Shown: piece by piece, positions 8,331 through 17,017 of the stretch | Position numbering within the stretch: the stretch's first letter is position 1 | Layout: each line of letters starts with the position of its first letter | Program-made: the position numbers and the translations under genes | Notes under the pieces: model-generated | The model's input: the letters and a program-made list of their open reading frames with translations, nothing else | Told to the model about the DNA's origin: nothing | Database searches by the model: none | Assembly (NCBI GenBank): GCA_964439625.1 | Contig: CAYTPI010000009.1 | Location: 110,445-174,444 of the forward strand | Direction of reading: 5' to 3' | Source of the DNA: CAYTPI01 sp964439625 | GTDB taxonomy: Bacteria > Chloroflexota > Anaerolineae > Aggregatilineales > UBA3940 | Length of the DNA stretch: 64,000 bases

Positions 8331-11219
8331 ATGAGCTTTACGACACCAATCGCTCTGATACTGTTATTATTGGTACCTTACTTTTTGTGGTTAGGGCGCC
8401 CTCGTGCCAGCTTTGGTCGCCAACGGTCGATCACGACGCTTGTTCTCCGCACCCTGATTATTGTCTCGCTGATCTTATCTATCGCAGGCTTGCAGATCGT
8501 GCGCGCCTCTGACCAACTAGCGGTGGTTTTTCTAATCGATAAGTCCGACTCGATGCCAGAACAAACCGTTGAAGCTAGTCGGCAGTTTGCGCAAGATGCC
8601 ATCGACCGTATGCGCCCCAATGACCAAGCTGCCATTGTTGTGTTCGGCTCAGATGCGCTGGTTGAACGCCCTATGACAAGCTCCCGTGAGGTCGGGCCAA
8701 TTGAATCAACACCACTGCCGCTCAATACGGATATGGCGGAAGCTATTCGTTTAGGAATGGCGCTCTACCCGCCGGGGGCAGCCCGTCGCCTGGTTATCCT
8801 CTCCGATGGCCTTGCTAACTCCGGCGATGCCGAAGAAGCTGCTCGCTTGGCGGCAGCGTCCGGCGTTGAGATTGTGTCGGTGCCGTTCGCCGCTTTAACC
8901 GGGCAAGAAATTCTAGTGACGGATGTCGGGGTACCTACGCGCCTCAATGAAGGGCAGATATTTGATCTCTCTGTTGCAGTCGAGTCGACGGTCACCACAC
9001 CCGCTGTCCTCCGGGTGTTGGCTGCTGGTGAGGTCCTCGTGCAAGAGAACGTTGAACTAGTCGAAGGGATCAACCGGTATTCGTTCACACTCCAAGCGTC
9101 AGAGGTCGGTCTAAATGCTTTCCGGGTACAGGTAGTACCAGAGTCAGAAGATATCTTCTACCAGAACAATGAATTATCAGCCTTCTCGCAAGTAGTTGGC
9201 CCGCCGCGTGTTTTGATTGTCGCCGATGATGAAGCCGAATCAGCAAATTTAGCGCAAGCTCTGCTTCAGCAAGGGCTGTCAGTTGATACAGTCACAAGCA
9301 GCGGGTTATCTGCTGATATCAGCGTACTTAGTGCGTATCAGAGTGTGGTGCTCGCCAACATCCCTGCGCAGAATTTGGGCCCACGCAAAATGGAAGCTGT
9401 TCAATTGTACGTGCGTGATTTAGGGGGTGGTCTGGTTGTTGTCGGTGGGCCAAATGCCTATGGTACTGGTGGCTACTTTATGACGCCGCTCGAAGAGACC
9501 TTACCTGTTGATATGCAGCTCAAGGATCAAGAGCGGCTGCCGCAGCTTACCGTCATGTATGTGATCGATAAATCTGGTTCCATGGCAGATACCAGTCTAG
9601 GTGGCTTCCCAAAGATGGAGTTGGCGAAAGAAGCAATCCTGCGATCACTAGCACTGCTGGGGCCGACTGATCGCATCGGTGTGATTGCTTTTGATGAAAA
9701 TGCCAGCATTGTCCAGCCACTAGGGCCGGCCTCCGAGCGCGTCCAGATTGCCCAAAATGTAGCGAGCCTGCGGGCTGGTGGCGGCACTGATATTTACGCG
9801 GGCCTATTGGCAATGAGCCAGATTCTCCCTGATGCTCCGGGTCGTTTGCGACACGTCGTCCTGCTCAGTGACGGTGGCGCCTCACCTGAGGGTATTTCGC
9901 CCTTGGTCGAAGAGATGTACAACGAGCACGGTATTACCCTTTCTGTGATTGCTATCGGCCAAGGTTATGCGCCCTTCCTCGAAGACTTACCGCTTCTCGC
10001 CGATGGACGGTTCCATAATGCCTTCAATGTAGACACCATCCCCGAAATCTTTTCCGAAGAGACGATTATCGCGACAAGAGCCTACATAATCGAGAATGAG
10101 TTTCAACCTGCGTTGACCTCTAGCTCGCCAATCCTAACCGGGATCAGTGGCACGCCGTCGCTGTTTGGCTATGTTGGCACAACAATCAAACCGACTGCCC
10201 AGCAGATCCTGATTACGGATAAGGAAGACCCGTTGTTAGCAGCCTGGCAGTATGGGCTTGGGCGTTCTGTGGCCTGGACGTCTGATGCAACCGGACGCTG
10301 GGCGGGTAATTGGGTTAATTGGGAAGAATATGCCCGCTTCTGGGGGCAGGCCGTTCGCTGGACGATTACTGAAGGCGTTAGCCAAAACGTCGAAGTCAGT
10401 GTTATTCAGGAAGGCGAACAGGTGCGTGTGGTGGTCGATGCGATTGACGATGAGGGGCTATTCCTCAATGGCTTAGATATGGACGCCAACATCATCAGCC
10501 CAGATCTCGATGGTGAGTCGATTGACGTGCAGCAGGTCGCTCCAGGTCGTTATGAGGGCGTGTTTACCCCGACAGACGAAGGTGCCTACTTTGTGCGGGT
10601 TGCCGGGGTCGATGCAGACAACGAGGGGACGCCTGCTGTTGCCCAGACGGCTGGCTACGTGCTCTCATACTCGCCTGAGTATCGATCATTTGAAGGTAAC
10701 CCGGACTATCTGCGCTTCATTGCTGGCTTGACCGGGGGAGACATTGTGACCGACCCAACCGCGGTGTTTGTGCACAACCTTGACTTTGACCGTGCCCGTC
10801 AACCCTTATGGCCATTTCTACTATTACTAGCTACGACTTTGCTCCCATTTGATATTGCTGTTCGCCGTCTGGTAATTACACGCTCAGATTTGGTGCGTCT
10901 GCGGAATTACCTGCTTCCTGGGCGGTCACAACAACCAGATATATCTTCTCGCCAAGCACAGGTTAATTCCCTGTTTCAAGCGAAACAGCGTGCCGAACAG
11001 CGGACAACCATGCGTGATTTGCCATCCTTTGGCGCCAAGGGTGACCAAGCCCGCACATCACCCGAGGTTGCCCCAGTCGCCAAAACTCCTCAAGTCAAAC
11101 CCAGAACTGCCGTACCAAAACCAGCACCGCCTAAAAAAACATCCGCCGCGTCGGGCAACACCGCATCGAGCTTGCTGGCGCGCAAGCGGGCCCGTCAGGA
11201 ACAACAGGGCGACGAATAA
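8331..11219 (+). CDS. Double-VWA membrane protein with glutamine-amidotransferase-like domain
   Basis: 962-residue protein with two N-terminal spans (about 7-20 and 38-56), then a first VWA domain with MIDAS D70-x-S72-x-S74, an Ig-like region, a class I amidotransferase-like segment (GGLVVVGGPNAYGTGGYF), and a second VWA domain with MIDAS D413-x-S415-x-S417 and VVLLSDGG. After another beta-rich region a C-terminal span (PLWPFLLLLATTLLP) precedes a basic, Pro/Ala/Lys-rich cytoplasmic tail of about 110 residues. Two VWA domains in one chain is unusual compared with BatA/BatB, which carry one each. Last VWA gene of the block; PPK2 follows 54 bases later. Confidence 0.9.
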   Translation: MSFTTPIALILLLLVPYFLWLGRPRASFGRQRSITTLVLRTLIIVSLILSIAGLQIVRASDQLAVVFLIDKSDSMPEQTVEASRQFAQDAIDRMRPNDQAAIVVFGSDALVERPMTSSREVGPIESTPLPLNTDMAEAIRLGMALYPPGAARRLVILSDGLANSGDAEEAARLAAASGVEIVSVPFAALTGQEILVTDVGVPTRLNEGQIFDLSVAVESTVTTPAVLRVLAAGEVLVQENVELVEGINRYSFTLQASEVGLNAFRVQVVPESEDIFYQNNELSAFSQVVGPPRVLIVADDEAESANLAQALLQQGLSVDTVTSSGLSADISVLSAYQSVVLANIPAQNLGPRKMEAVQLYVRDLGGGLVVVGGPNAYGTGGYFMTPLEETLPVDMQLKDQERLPQLTVMYVIDKSGSMADTSLGGFPKMELAKEAILRSLALLGPTDRIGVIAFDENASIVQPLGPASERVQIAQNVASLRAGGGTDIYAGLLAMSQILPDAPGRLRHVVLLSDGGASPEGISPLVEEMYNEHGITLSVIAIGQGYAPFLEDLPLLADGRFHNAFNVDTIPEIFSEETIIATRAYIIENEFQPALTSSSPILTGISGTPSLFGYVGTTIKPTAQQILITDKEDPLLAAWQYGLGRSVAWTSDATGRWAGNWVNWEEYARFWGQAVRWTITEGVSQNVEVSVIQEGEQVRVVVDAIDDEGLFLNGLDMDANIISPDLDGESIDVQQVAPGRYEGVFTPTDEGAYFVRVAGVDADNEGTPAVAQTAGYVLSYSPEYRSFEGNPDYLRFIAGLTGGDIVTDPTAVFVHNLDFDRARQPLWPFLLLLATTLLPFDIAVRRLVITRSDLVRLRNYLLPGRSQQPDISSRQAQVNSLFQAKQRAEQRTTMRDLPSFGAKGDQARTSPEVAPVAKTPQVKPRTAVPKPAPPKKTSAASGNTASSLLARKRARQEQQGDE

Positions 11220-11273
11220 GAGATGCAGTATGTAGGTAGTCTGTGATAAAGTTACCGATATGTTTTTTTCCGA

Positions 11274-12143
11274 ATGAGCAGTCGAAGGATGCGCGCGTTG
11301 ACCGACAGTAAACAGCTTTCCGACCTCTACTATCGCCCAGAAGATATCAACGAGGCACGGCCCGCAAAGCCTCGCGTTAAAAAAGAGGTTTACGAAAGAG
11401 AATTAAATCGGCTTCATCACGAATTAGTGAAGTGGCAATACTGGCTAAAGGCGACAGGGCAACGGGTTGTGATTGTGGTTGAAGGGCGTGACGCCGCTGG
11501 TAAGGGTGGGACGATCCGCCGCATTGTTGAACCGCTCGACCCGCACGCTGCTACCGTCGTCGCATTACCGAAACCTACCGAGCGTGAAATGACGCAATGG
11601 TACTTTCAACGCTATGTTCCACACCTGCCCGCAGCGGGCGAAATCGTCGTCTTCGACCGCTCTTGGTATAACCGTGCAGGCGTGGAACGCGTAATGGGCT
11701 TTGCGACTCAGGAGCAGGTGCAGGAATTCTTCGAGTCCTGCCCGGACTTTGAACGGATGCTCGTTCGTTCAGGCATTCATGTGGTCAAATATTGGTTCTC
11801 CGTCAACCCTTATGAGCAGGATCGGCGGCTTAAGCGTCGTATTGATGACCCATTGCGTCGGTGGAAATTGAGTGGAATGGACCTTGAGTCACGCTTGCGC
11901 TGGGATGAATATTCAAAGGCAAAGGACGAAATGTTTGAATATACTGACATACCAGAAGCCCCGTGGTACGTGGTTGCATCTAATAACAAGCGCAGCGCCC
12001 GTTTGAACTGCATTACCCATATGTTAAGCCTTTTTGAATACGAGAACTTAATCCCCGAACCCTTCGAACTGCCACCCCGTCCTGAAAGTACTTACCAACG
12101 CCCCCCCCGTGAGCATTATAATTACATTGATGAAGTGTGGTAA
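11274..12143 (+). CDS. Polyphosphate kinase 2 family protein
   Basis: 289-residue PPK2-type enzyme transferring phosphate between polyphosphate and nucleotides in the cytoplasm. Walker A is EGRDAAGKGGT at 70-80, and Walker B/active site is FDRSWYNRAGVERVMGF with D128/R129. The lid region with RRLKRRIDDPLRRWKLS and the C-terminal WYVVASNNKRSARLN are characteristic. Length fits a single-domain class I PPK2. Direction of catalysis (ADP/GDP versus AMP) cannot be read safely from motifs. A good terminator follows, so it closes the region 1 operon or forms its own unit. Confidence 0.94.
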   Translation: MSSRRMRALTDSKQLSDLYYRPEDINEARPAKPRVKKEVYERELNRLHHELVKWQYWLKATGQRVVIVVEGRDAAGKGGTIRRIVEPLDPHAATVVALPKPTEREMTQWYFQRYVPHLPAAGEIVVFDRSWYNRAGVERVMGFATQEQVQEFFESCPDFERMLVRSGIHVVKYWFSVNPYEQDRRLKRRIDDPLRRWKLSGMDLESRLRWDEYSKAKDEMFEYTDIPEAPWYVVASNNKRSARLNCITHMLSLFEYENLIPEPFELPPRPESTYQRPPREHYNYIDEVW

Positions 12144-12176
12144 GCACCGACAGCCAACCCCAAAAAACAGATGTGA

Positions 12177-12212
12177 AGCCTACATCACTCGTGGTGTGGG
12201 CTTTTGTGTTTT
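12177..12212 (+). terminator. Rho-independent terminator after PPK2
   Basis: A 12-bp stem (12177-12188 with 12191-12202, containing two G:T pairs) with a very short loop is followed by TTTGTGTTTT. It ends the PPK2 transcript. Confidence 0.8.
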
Positions 12213-12256
12213 GGGCACTAACCAAATGTTAACCGCTCGTCTTTCACAAATTCCCG

Positions 12257-12262
12257 TATAAT
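12257..12262 (+). promoter_or_regulatory. Possible -10 element (TATAAT)
   Basis: A perfect TATAAT lies about 90 bases ahead of the next gene, just after the PPK2 terminator. I cannot see a matching -35 at 16-18 bases, so the call rests on the -10 and its location. Confidence 0.35.
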
Positions 12263-12350
12263 GAGAATATCAGAGTATAACAATCTGACGGATCTATTTG
12301 GTGATTTAACACGACTAATGATCGGATAGTCGTGTTTGAGGAGTTTGTAA

Positions 12351-13025
12351 ATGAATATTTTGCTGTTAATCGTTATTTTACTGGTTGTTGTGTTGTTTGC
12401 CCTCGTTGCCGGATTAATCATCTTTTTGCTGTCGCAAGAAGATGAAGAGATTACTTTGACTCCGCGTGAGCAACACCTCGTTGAGAAACTTCAAGCGGCT
12501 GGCGTCGAGCAGTTCAACCGTGGGTTGATGCAGTTTAACCACCAAAGCCGTTCATTTCGGTTGAAGATGTGGCGCAAGGGTGGAGCGCCGACTATTTCAT
12601 TCATCACTACAGTGAAAAACCCTCGAATGGTAACGTTAGCAGCCGCTGGCGCGGATCAGTTTTCACCTCGCTTACCGGATGTCGTCGCTGCCATGAAAAA
12701 ACTGCCCATTAATGAGCCCGCGATTCGCCGTAACTTCTACGTCAGTGGCACATCGGTAGAGGCTGCCCAACAGATATTGTCAGCCAATGGACGGGTACGT
12801 GAAGTCATGATCATGCTCCGACATGAGATAAACAACATGTGGTTTGTCGTCGAGCAAGATGAAATTGTCGTTACGCTCGCCGTGCCTGACTACGCCGAAA
12901 GAGGTGTAACCCCGCAACAACTGCTGCTTGGTTTAGAATTGGCCAGCCGACTGGCTGATGCAATAGAATTGACTGCAACAAACCCCGTGAGAAGTGGCCG
13001 CAGACTGCATAGTAAACTTGCCTAA
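12351..13025 (+). CDS. Membrane-anchored protein of unknown function
   Basis: 224-residue protein that I do not recognise. One hydrophobic N-terminal span (about 3-28) is followed by an acidic stretch and a globular alpha/beta domain. The soluble part has the conserved-looking segments NRRNFYVSG-like (AIRRNFYVSGTS) and HEINNMWFVVEQDEIVV. No catalytic motif is evident. There is a good AGGAG-like site (GAGGAG) upstream of the ATG. It is followed closely by a methyltransferase gene but appears separate in role. Likely a cytoplasmic domain tethered by one span. Confidence 0.75.
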   Translation: MNILLLIVILLVVVLFALVAGLIIFLLSQEDEEITLTPREQHLVEKLQAAGVEQFNRGLMQFNHQSRSFRLKMWRKGGAPTISFITTVKNPRMVTLAAAGADQFSPRLPDVVAAMKKLPINEPAIRRNFYVSGTSVEAAQQILSANGRVREVMIMLRHEINNMWFVVEQDEIVVTLAVPDYAERGVTPQQLLLGLELASRLADAIELTATNPVRSGRRLHSKLA

Positions 13026-13076
13026 CGGTTCCACGGGTTGTGTGGTCAATGGCACGCAGGATTAGAAAGGCAACCC

Positions 13077-13814
13077 GTGGCAAATAGAAATGACACTGTA
13101 TGGCAAAGCGCTGAGCAATCTCAGCGCTTTCTGACTGGTATTCGCGCAGGGATTCCACTAGCTGATGAGCAAATTGATATTATGCTGCGCGTCACCGCGA
13201 AAGCGCAGCCCAACCCTTCCACTGTTCTCGACCTTGGTTGTGGTGATGGTGTTCTGGGCCGCGCGCTCCATAGTCTGTTTCCTCAAGCTCATTACTGTTT
13301 CGCTGATTTCTCGAAACCAATGCTAAAAGCTGCCCGCGAAGCGCTTTCACCCTCTGATACAGTGCACTATGTAGCTGTAGACTTTGCCTCATCTAACTGG
13401 GTCGAGCGGGTTAAACCCTACCACCCATTTGATGTGATCGTCTCAGGATATGCGATCCATCATGCCCCCGATGACCGTAAACGTGCTGTTTACTCAGAAA
13501 TCTTTGACCTATTGTCATCATGCGGTGTCTTTGTTCACGCTGAACATGTGGCACCTGCCAGTTTATTTATCGCGCATCTTCATGAAGATTATTTTGTCGC
13601 CTCATTGTATGAACAAAAAAGGAAGACGAACCCCGGTTTGACGCTTCAAGAGGTAGACGCGCAGTACCGCAAGCATGGCGACTCGTTGGCAAACAAGCTG
13701 ACCCCACTAGAAACGCAGTTAGCATGGCTGCGTGAAGCAGGCTTTATGGATGTTGATACATATTTGAAAGTGTTTGAATTGGCTCTGTTTGGTGGCATAA
13801 AACCAAGCAACTGA
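13077..13814 (+). CDS. Class I SAM-dependent methyltransferase
   Basis: 245-residue methyltransferase with a Rossmann core. Motif I is LDLGCGDG (51-58), the acidic end of strand 2 is FADFSKPML, and motif around strand 4 is FDVIVSGYAIHHAPDD. The HH-containing post-strand-4 segment resembles small-molecule or lipid methyltransferases of the UbiE/Methyltransf_11-25 group. I chose the GTG at 13077 rather than the TTG 39 bases upstream because AGAAAGG lies 6 bases before it. The substrate is unknown. It starts about 50 bases after the membrane-anchored unknown. Confidence 0.85.
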   Translation: MANRNDTVWQSAEQSQRFLTGIRAGIPLADEQIDIMLRVTAKAQPNPSTVLDLGCGDGVLGRALHSLFPQAHYCFADFSKPMLKAAREALSPSDTVHYVAVDFASSNWVERVKPYHPFDVIVSGYAIHHAPDDRKRAVYSEIFDLLSSCGVFVHAEHVAPASLFIAHLHEDYFVASLYEQKRKTNPGLTLQEVDAQYRKHGDSLANKLTPLETQLAWLREAGFMDVDTYLKVFELALFGGIKPSN

Positions 13815-13861
13815 TAGCGCCAAATCTGTAAAGTTCGCTTTAAGTGCTAGACTCTACTGGT

Positions 13862-13867
13862 TATAAT
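13862..13867 (+). promoter_or_regulatory. Likely -10 element for prs
   Basis: TATAAT preceded by TGGT lies 48 bases before the prs ATG. No convincing -35 is seen, so it may act as a near-extended -10 promoter. Confidence 0.45.
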
Positions 13868-13914
13868 TCAAGCAAGTTGCCCAAAGTCGAAACATTTAGG
13901 AAGAGACCAAGCTC

Positions 13915-14904
13915 ATGCGCATTCCGGGGATGTATGGCGGGATCAAAATAATTGCTGGTACTAACAGCATTGAAATCTCGGAAAAAATCGCCAGTTACCT
14001 TACTCACAAGGCGGGCCTATCTTCGTCTGTGCTTGTTGAGCGCGAAATATATAAATTCCCAAATGACAATACATTCGTGCAGCTTGGGGAAAGTACGCGT
14101 GGCCAAGATGTGTACATCGTGCAATCGATGGGGCGTCCAGTCAACGATAATATCATGGAACTCCTCATCACGTTGGATGCCGTGCGAAGAGACTCTGCCG
14201 CTCGCATTACAGCCGTTATTCCCTACATGGCCTATACGCGAACCGATAAGCGAGACGTTCCGCGCTCACCGATTACGGCGCGGCTGATCGCAGATATGAT
14301 CGAAATAGCTGGGGCAGATCGTTACATCACGGTTGATTTACACGCGGGTCAAATTCAAGGCTTTTTCCACATCCCTGGTGACGCCCTCAGCGCCGCCTTT
14401 CAGATGTTAGCTTACGTCAAAACCCTAAACCTGGGTGATTTTGTCGTCACAACAACGGACTTGGGCTTTGCTAAAGACGGACGTGACTGGGGCCGGGCGC
14501 TAAATGCGCCCGTCGCATTTGTTGAGAAGAAGCGTAATGGTACAAGCGTCAGCGCTATGAATATTATCGGTGATGTCAAGGGTAAGAATATTTTACTGGT
14601 AGACGACGAAGTAGATACGGGTGGCTCACTTGTTAAGGCGGTAAATTTGCTGGATGAAGCTGGTGTTAAAGAAATCACCGTGGCGTTCACTCATGCTGTT
14701 TTCTCTGATCCAATCTATGAGCGGATCGACGTGTTAGAAAACCGCGTCCGTGAGTTTATTTTTACAGATACAATCCCAGTGCCAAAAGACAAAATAAGGG
14801 ATTCGTTCACAGTTATTTCCGTCGCCGATATGATCGGTGAGGTTATGCGGCGTGCCCATCAGGGTATTTCAGTTGGGGCAATGTTTAACAAAGATTGGCG
14901 CTAA
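13915..14904 (+). CDS. prs: Ribose-phosphate pyrophosphokinase
   Basis: Makes PRPP from ribose 5-phosphate and ATP in the cytoplasm for nucleotide, His and Trp synthesis. In 329 residues I see the ATP-binding segment YMAYTRTDKRD (104-114), the family signature DLHAGQIQGFF (141-151) and the PRPP-binding loop NILLVDDEVDTGGSL (225-239). FPND at 48-51 matches the conserved N-terminal loop. Length is typical of class I PRPP synthetases. It has its own candidate promoter. A sortase follows 41 bases after the stop, which looks like coincidence rather than function. Confidence 0.96.
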   Translation: MRIPGMYGGIKIIAGTNSIEISEKIASYLTHKAGLSSSVLVEREIYKFPNDNTFVQLGESTRGQDVYIVQSMGRPVNDNIMELLITLDAVRRDSAARITAVIPYMAYTRTDKRDVPRSPITARLIADMIEIAGADRYITVDLHAGQIQGFFHIPGDALSAAFQMLAYVKTLNLGDFVVTTTDLGFAKDGRDWGRALNAPVAFVEKKRNGTSVSAMNIIGDVKGKNILLVDDEVDTGGSLVKAVNLLDEAGVKEITVAFTHAVFSDPIYERIDVLENRVREFIFTDTIPVPKDKIRDSFTVISVADMIGEVMRRAHQGISVGAMFNKDWR

Positions 14905-14945
14905 ATAGACTGAACTGAAGGCTTAGTTGATCCAACAGTTAGATT

Positions 14946-15725
14946 ATGATCAGAGACTTTATTCGACTCCTCAGTGAAATAGATGCCTTCGCGGCAGCCG
15001 TTGGTCTTGTCATCGGACTAGGTATTATTGCTTTTCTGCGTGGAACGCAAGTCTGGCGACACCGCTCAAATTTTGGCTACAACACATATGCTGCCGACCG
15101 GTTCCGCCATCGTATGCAGCGCTTGGCAGTTGCTGCAATAGTCGTTGGTGCCCTAGGGGCGATTGCCTACGTGCTTTTGTGGAATGGAGAAGCACCAACC
15201 GTCTTCGATGATCTTGCCCAAGGTGAACCAACCATCGACACTTCAGCCGACCCATTGATAGTTGTCTCGGAGATGTCCTTGCTTATCCCGCGGTTGGCTG
15301 TCGAAACAGAAGTGACACATGCGCCAATTGTTGGCAATGAATGGGATATCTCTCGCCTACGAGACGAAGTTGCTCACCTTGCTGGTACGGTATACCCTGG
15401 GGAACCGGGTAACTCTGTGCTGGCTGGCCATGTGACGGTGCCAGGATCGGGTTGGGGGCCATTTCGCGAATTGGAACAGCTTCAGCCCGGTGATGAGATT
15501 TTCGTAGAACGTGGCACTGGAATATACACGTATGTTGTAGCGGAAAAATCTGTGGTTGACCCAACAAACGTTGAGGTAGCTTACCCAACCAATGATGATC
15601 GTTTGACGCTCATAACATGTTCAGACTGGGATGAGGAGGAAGAGACTTATGCCAAGCGCATTGTCGTCATTGGCTATAAGATCCCCGACACGGACGAGTT
15701 CAGCGCGTCTATCCTGACTCAATAG
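14946..15725 (+). CDS. Sortase family transpeptidase
   Basis: 259-residue cysteine transpeptidase of the sortase family, normally attaching sorting-signal proteins to the cell wall or each other. Two spans lie at about 14-32 and 58-80; the catalytic domain is outside. Catalytic residues are readable: H162 in VLAGHVT, C225 in LTLITC and R238 in YAKRIVVIG. The class cannot be fixed by eye. No LPXTG-like C-terminal sorting signal occurs in any protein in this window, so its substrates lie elsewhere or use another motif. Downstream of prs on the same strand. Confidence 0.92.
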   Translation: MIRDFIRLLSEIDAFAAAVGLVIGLGIIAFLRGTQVWRHRSNFGYNTYAADRFRHRMQRLAVAAIVVGALGAIAYVLLWNGEAPTVFDDLAQGEPTIDTSADPLIVVSEMSLLIPRLAVETEVTHAPIVGNEWDISRLRDEVAHLAGTVYPGEPGNSVLAGHVTVPGSGWGPFRELEQLQPGDEIFVERGTGIYTYVVAEKSVVDPTNVEVAYPTNDDRLTLITCSDWDEEEETYAKRIVVIGYKIPDTDEFSASILTQ

Positions 15726-15770
15726 TCTGCACCTCATTGTTCTAACATGGTTGTATCGATGTTGGGCCTC

Positions 15771-15796
15771 AGCTACAATTTGACTAACTTGTAGCT
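15771..15796. repeat. Inverted repeat upstream of AI-2E permease gene
   Basis: A perfect 8-base inverted repeat (AGCTACAA / TTGTAGCT, 10-base spacer) sits 22 bases before the next start codon. There is no T-run, so an operator-like site is as likely as a terminator. Confidence 0.4.
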
Positions 15797-15817
15797 ACCC
15801 CATCAACGAGACAGAAT

Positions 15818-17017
15818 ATGGAATCCAGGCCACTAAGCCCACCCTGGAGTCGGACAACAAAAATTACAGTCACCGTTTTTTTACTCGTCGCCTTTGGCAT
15901 AGCTACTTTTCTGTTCCGTGTTGCACTTGTTCCAATCTTGATATCTTCAATTACGGCTTATATATTGTATCCACCTGCCCGTGGACTCAGCCGACTCACG
16001 CGCTTACCGCATGCGCTTGCCACAGGTCTCGTATACTTGCTGCTGCTTGCGATTATCATTCCTGTGAGCGTTGCTCTGTTGCCACAAGCGTTAGGGCAGT
16101 TTGGTGTCATCGCAGAAGCTGCGGTCGAGGTGGTCAACGCACTTCAATCGGTTAGTCCAACCACATCAGTTACAGTTGTCGGGATCGAACTTAGCGTTCT
16201 CAGCCTCCTAGAAACACTGACGACGCCGCTCATTGACGGCTTGCGCACTTTGGCTGGTGGAACTATCGGCTTTGTTGGTCGAGCAGCACAAACTGCCCTG
16301 CTGACGGTTTTCACCTTAATCATCGGTTTTTACCTCACGCGGGATGGTGACCGCTTTGTTGCGGGGTTTATTAGCGCCGTTCCCGATCACTATCGGCCTG
16401 AGATCGAGCGCCTAGTGCATCAGATTGACCATATCTGGCAGGCCTATTTCCGCGAACAATTGTTTACCGCCATAGCGACGGGCTTATTTGCTGGCCTATT
16501 GGCTTATTTGGTGGGGCTGCCGGTGCCGACATTGATGGGTTTTCTCGCAGCATTTTTGCTGTATCTGCCGGGGATAGGGTCTTATATTTGGCTGTTGATT
16601 GCACTCATTTTGGCAATTGCAGCCGGGTCTACGCGAATTGAAATGAGTAATGTTGCCTTTGCTTTTGTCGTGGTCGGTATACATGTTATCTATACGCAAG
16701 GCTTACGACGTCTGCTTGCACGTCTGTTTACGTACACCGAAATCAAACTGCATCCGGTAGTTTTAATCGTAGGTGTTCTCGCCAGCTTTGCCATACTGGG
16801 TATTTTGGGTGTGATTCTTGCGGCCCCGCTGGTCGCGACTGTTGTCGTTTTTTCGCGCTACATCTATGCTAAGTTAATGGATGAAAATCCTTTCCAAAGG
16901 AAGAGTATGTTGATGGCGACGACTACGGAGTTTGAGGCAACCCGCCAAGCTTATCTTCAAAATTCGCCCGACGATCAAACAAAGACCGCCGAGGAGGAAG
17001 ACACACCGCATGGCTAA
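15818..17017 (+). CDS. AI-2E family transporter (PerM/TqsA-type permease)
   Basis: 399-residue polytopic membrane protein of the AI-2E exporter superfamily, which includes AI-2 exporters and sodium/proton antiporters. About eight spans are visible. Family landmarks are an N-terminal pair of spans around residues 20-60, the segment TRDGDRFVAGFISAVPDHYR, and the conserved YLPGIGSYIW with later GVLASFAILGILGVILAAPL. The C terminus is charged. The substrate cannot be assigned. Its stop codon lies inside the start of the next gene (8-base overlap), so the two are translationally coupled. Confidence 0.93.
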   Translation: MESRPLSPPWSRTTKITVTVFLLVAFGIATFLFRVALVPILISSITAYILYPPARGLSRLTRLPHALATGLVYLLLLAIIIPVSVALLPQALGQFGVIAEAAVEVVNALQSVSPTTSVTVVGIELSVLSLLETLTTPLIDGLRTLAGGTIGFVGRAAQTALLTVFTLIIGFYLTRDGDRFVAGFISAVPDHYRPEIERLVHQIDHIWQAYFREQLFTAIATGLFAGLLAYLVGLPVPTLMGFLAAFLLYLPGIGSYIWLLIALILAIAAGSTRIEMSNVAFAFVVVGIHVIYTQGLRRLLARLFTYTEIKLHPVVLIVGVLASFAILGILGVILAAPLVATVVVFSRYIYAKLMDENPFQRKSMLMATTTEFEATRQAYLQNSPDDQTKTAEEEDTPHG

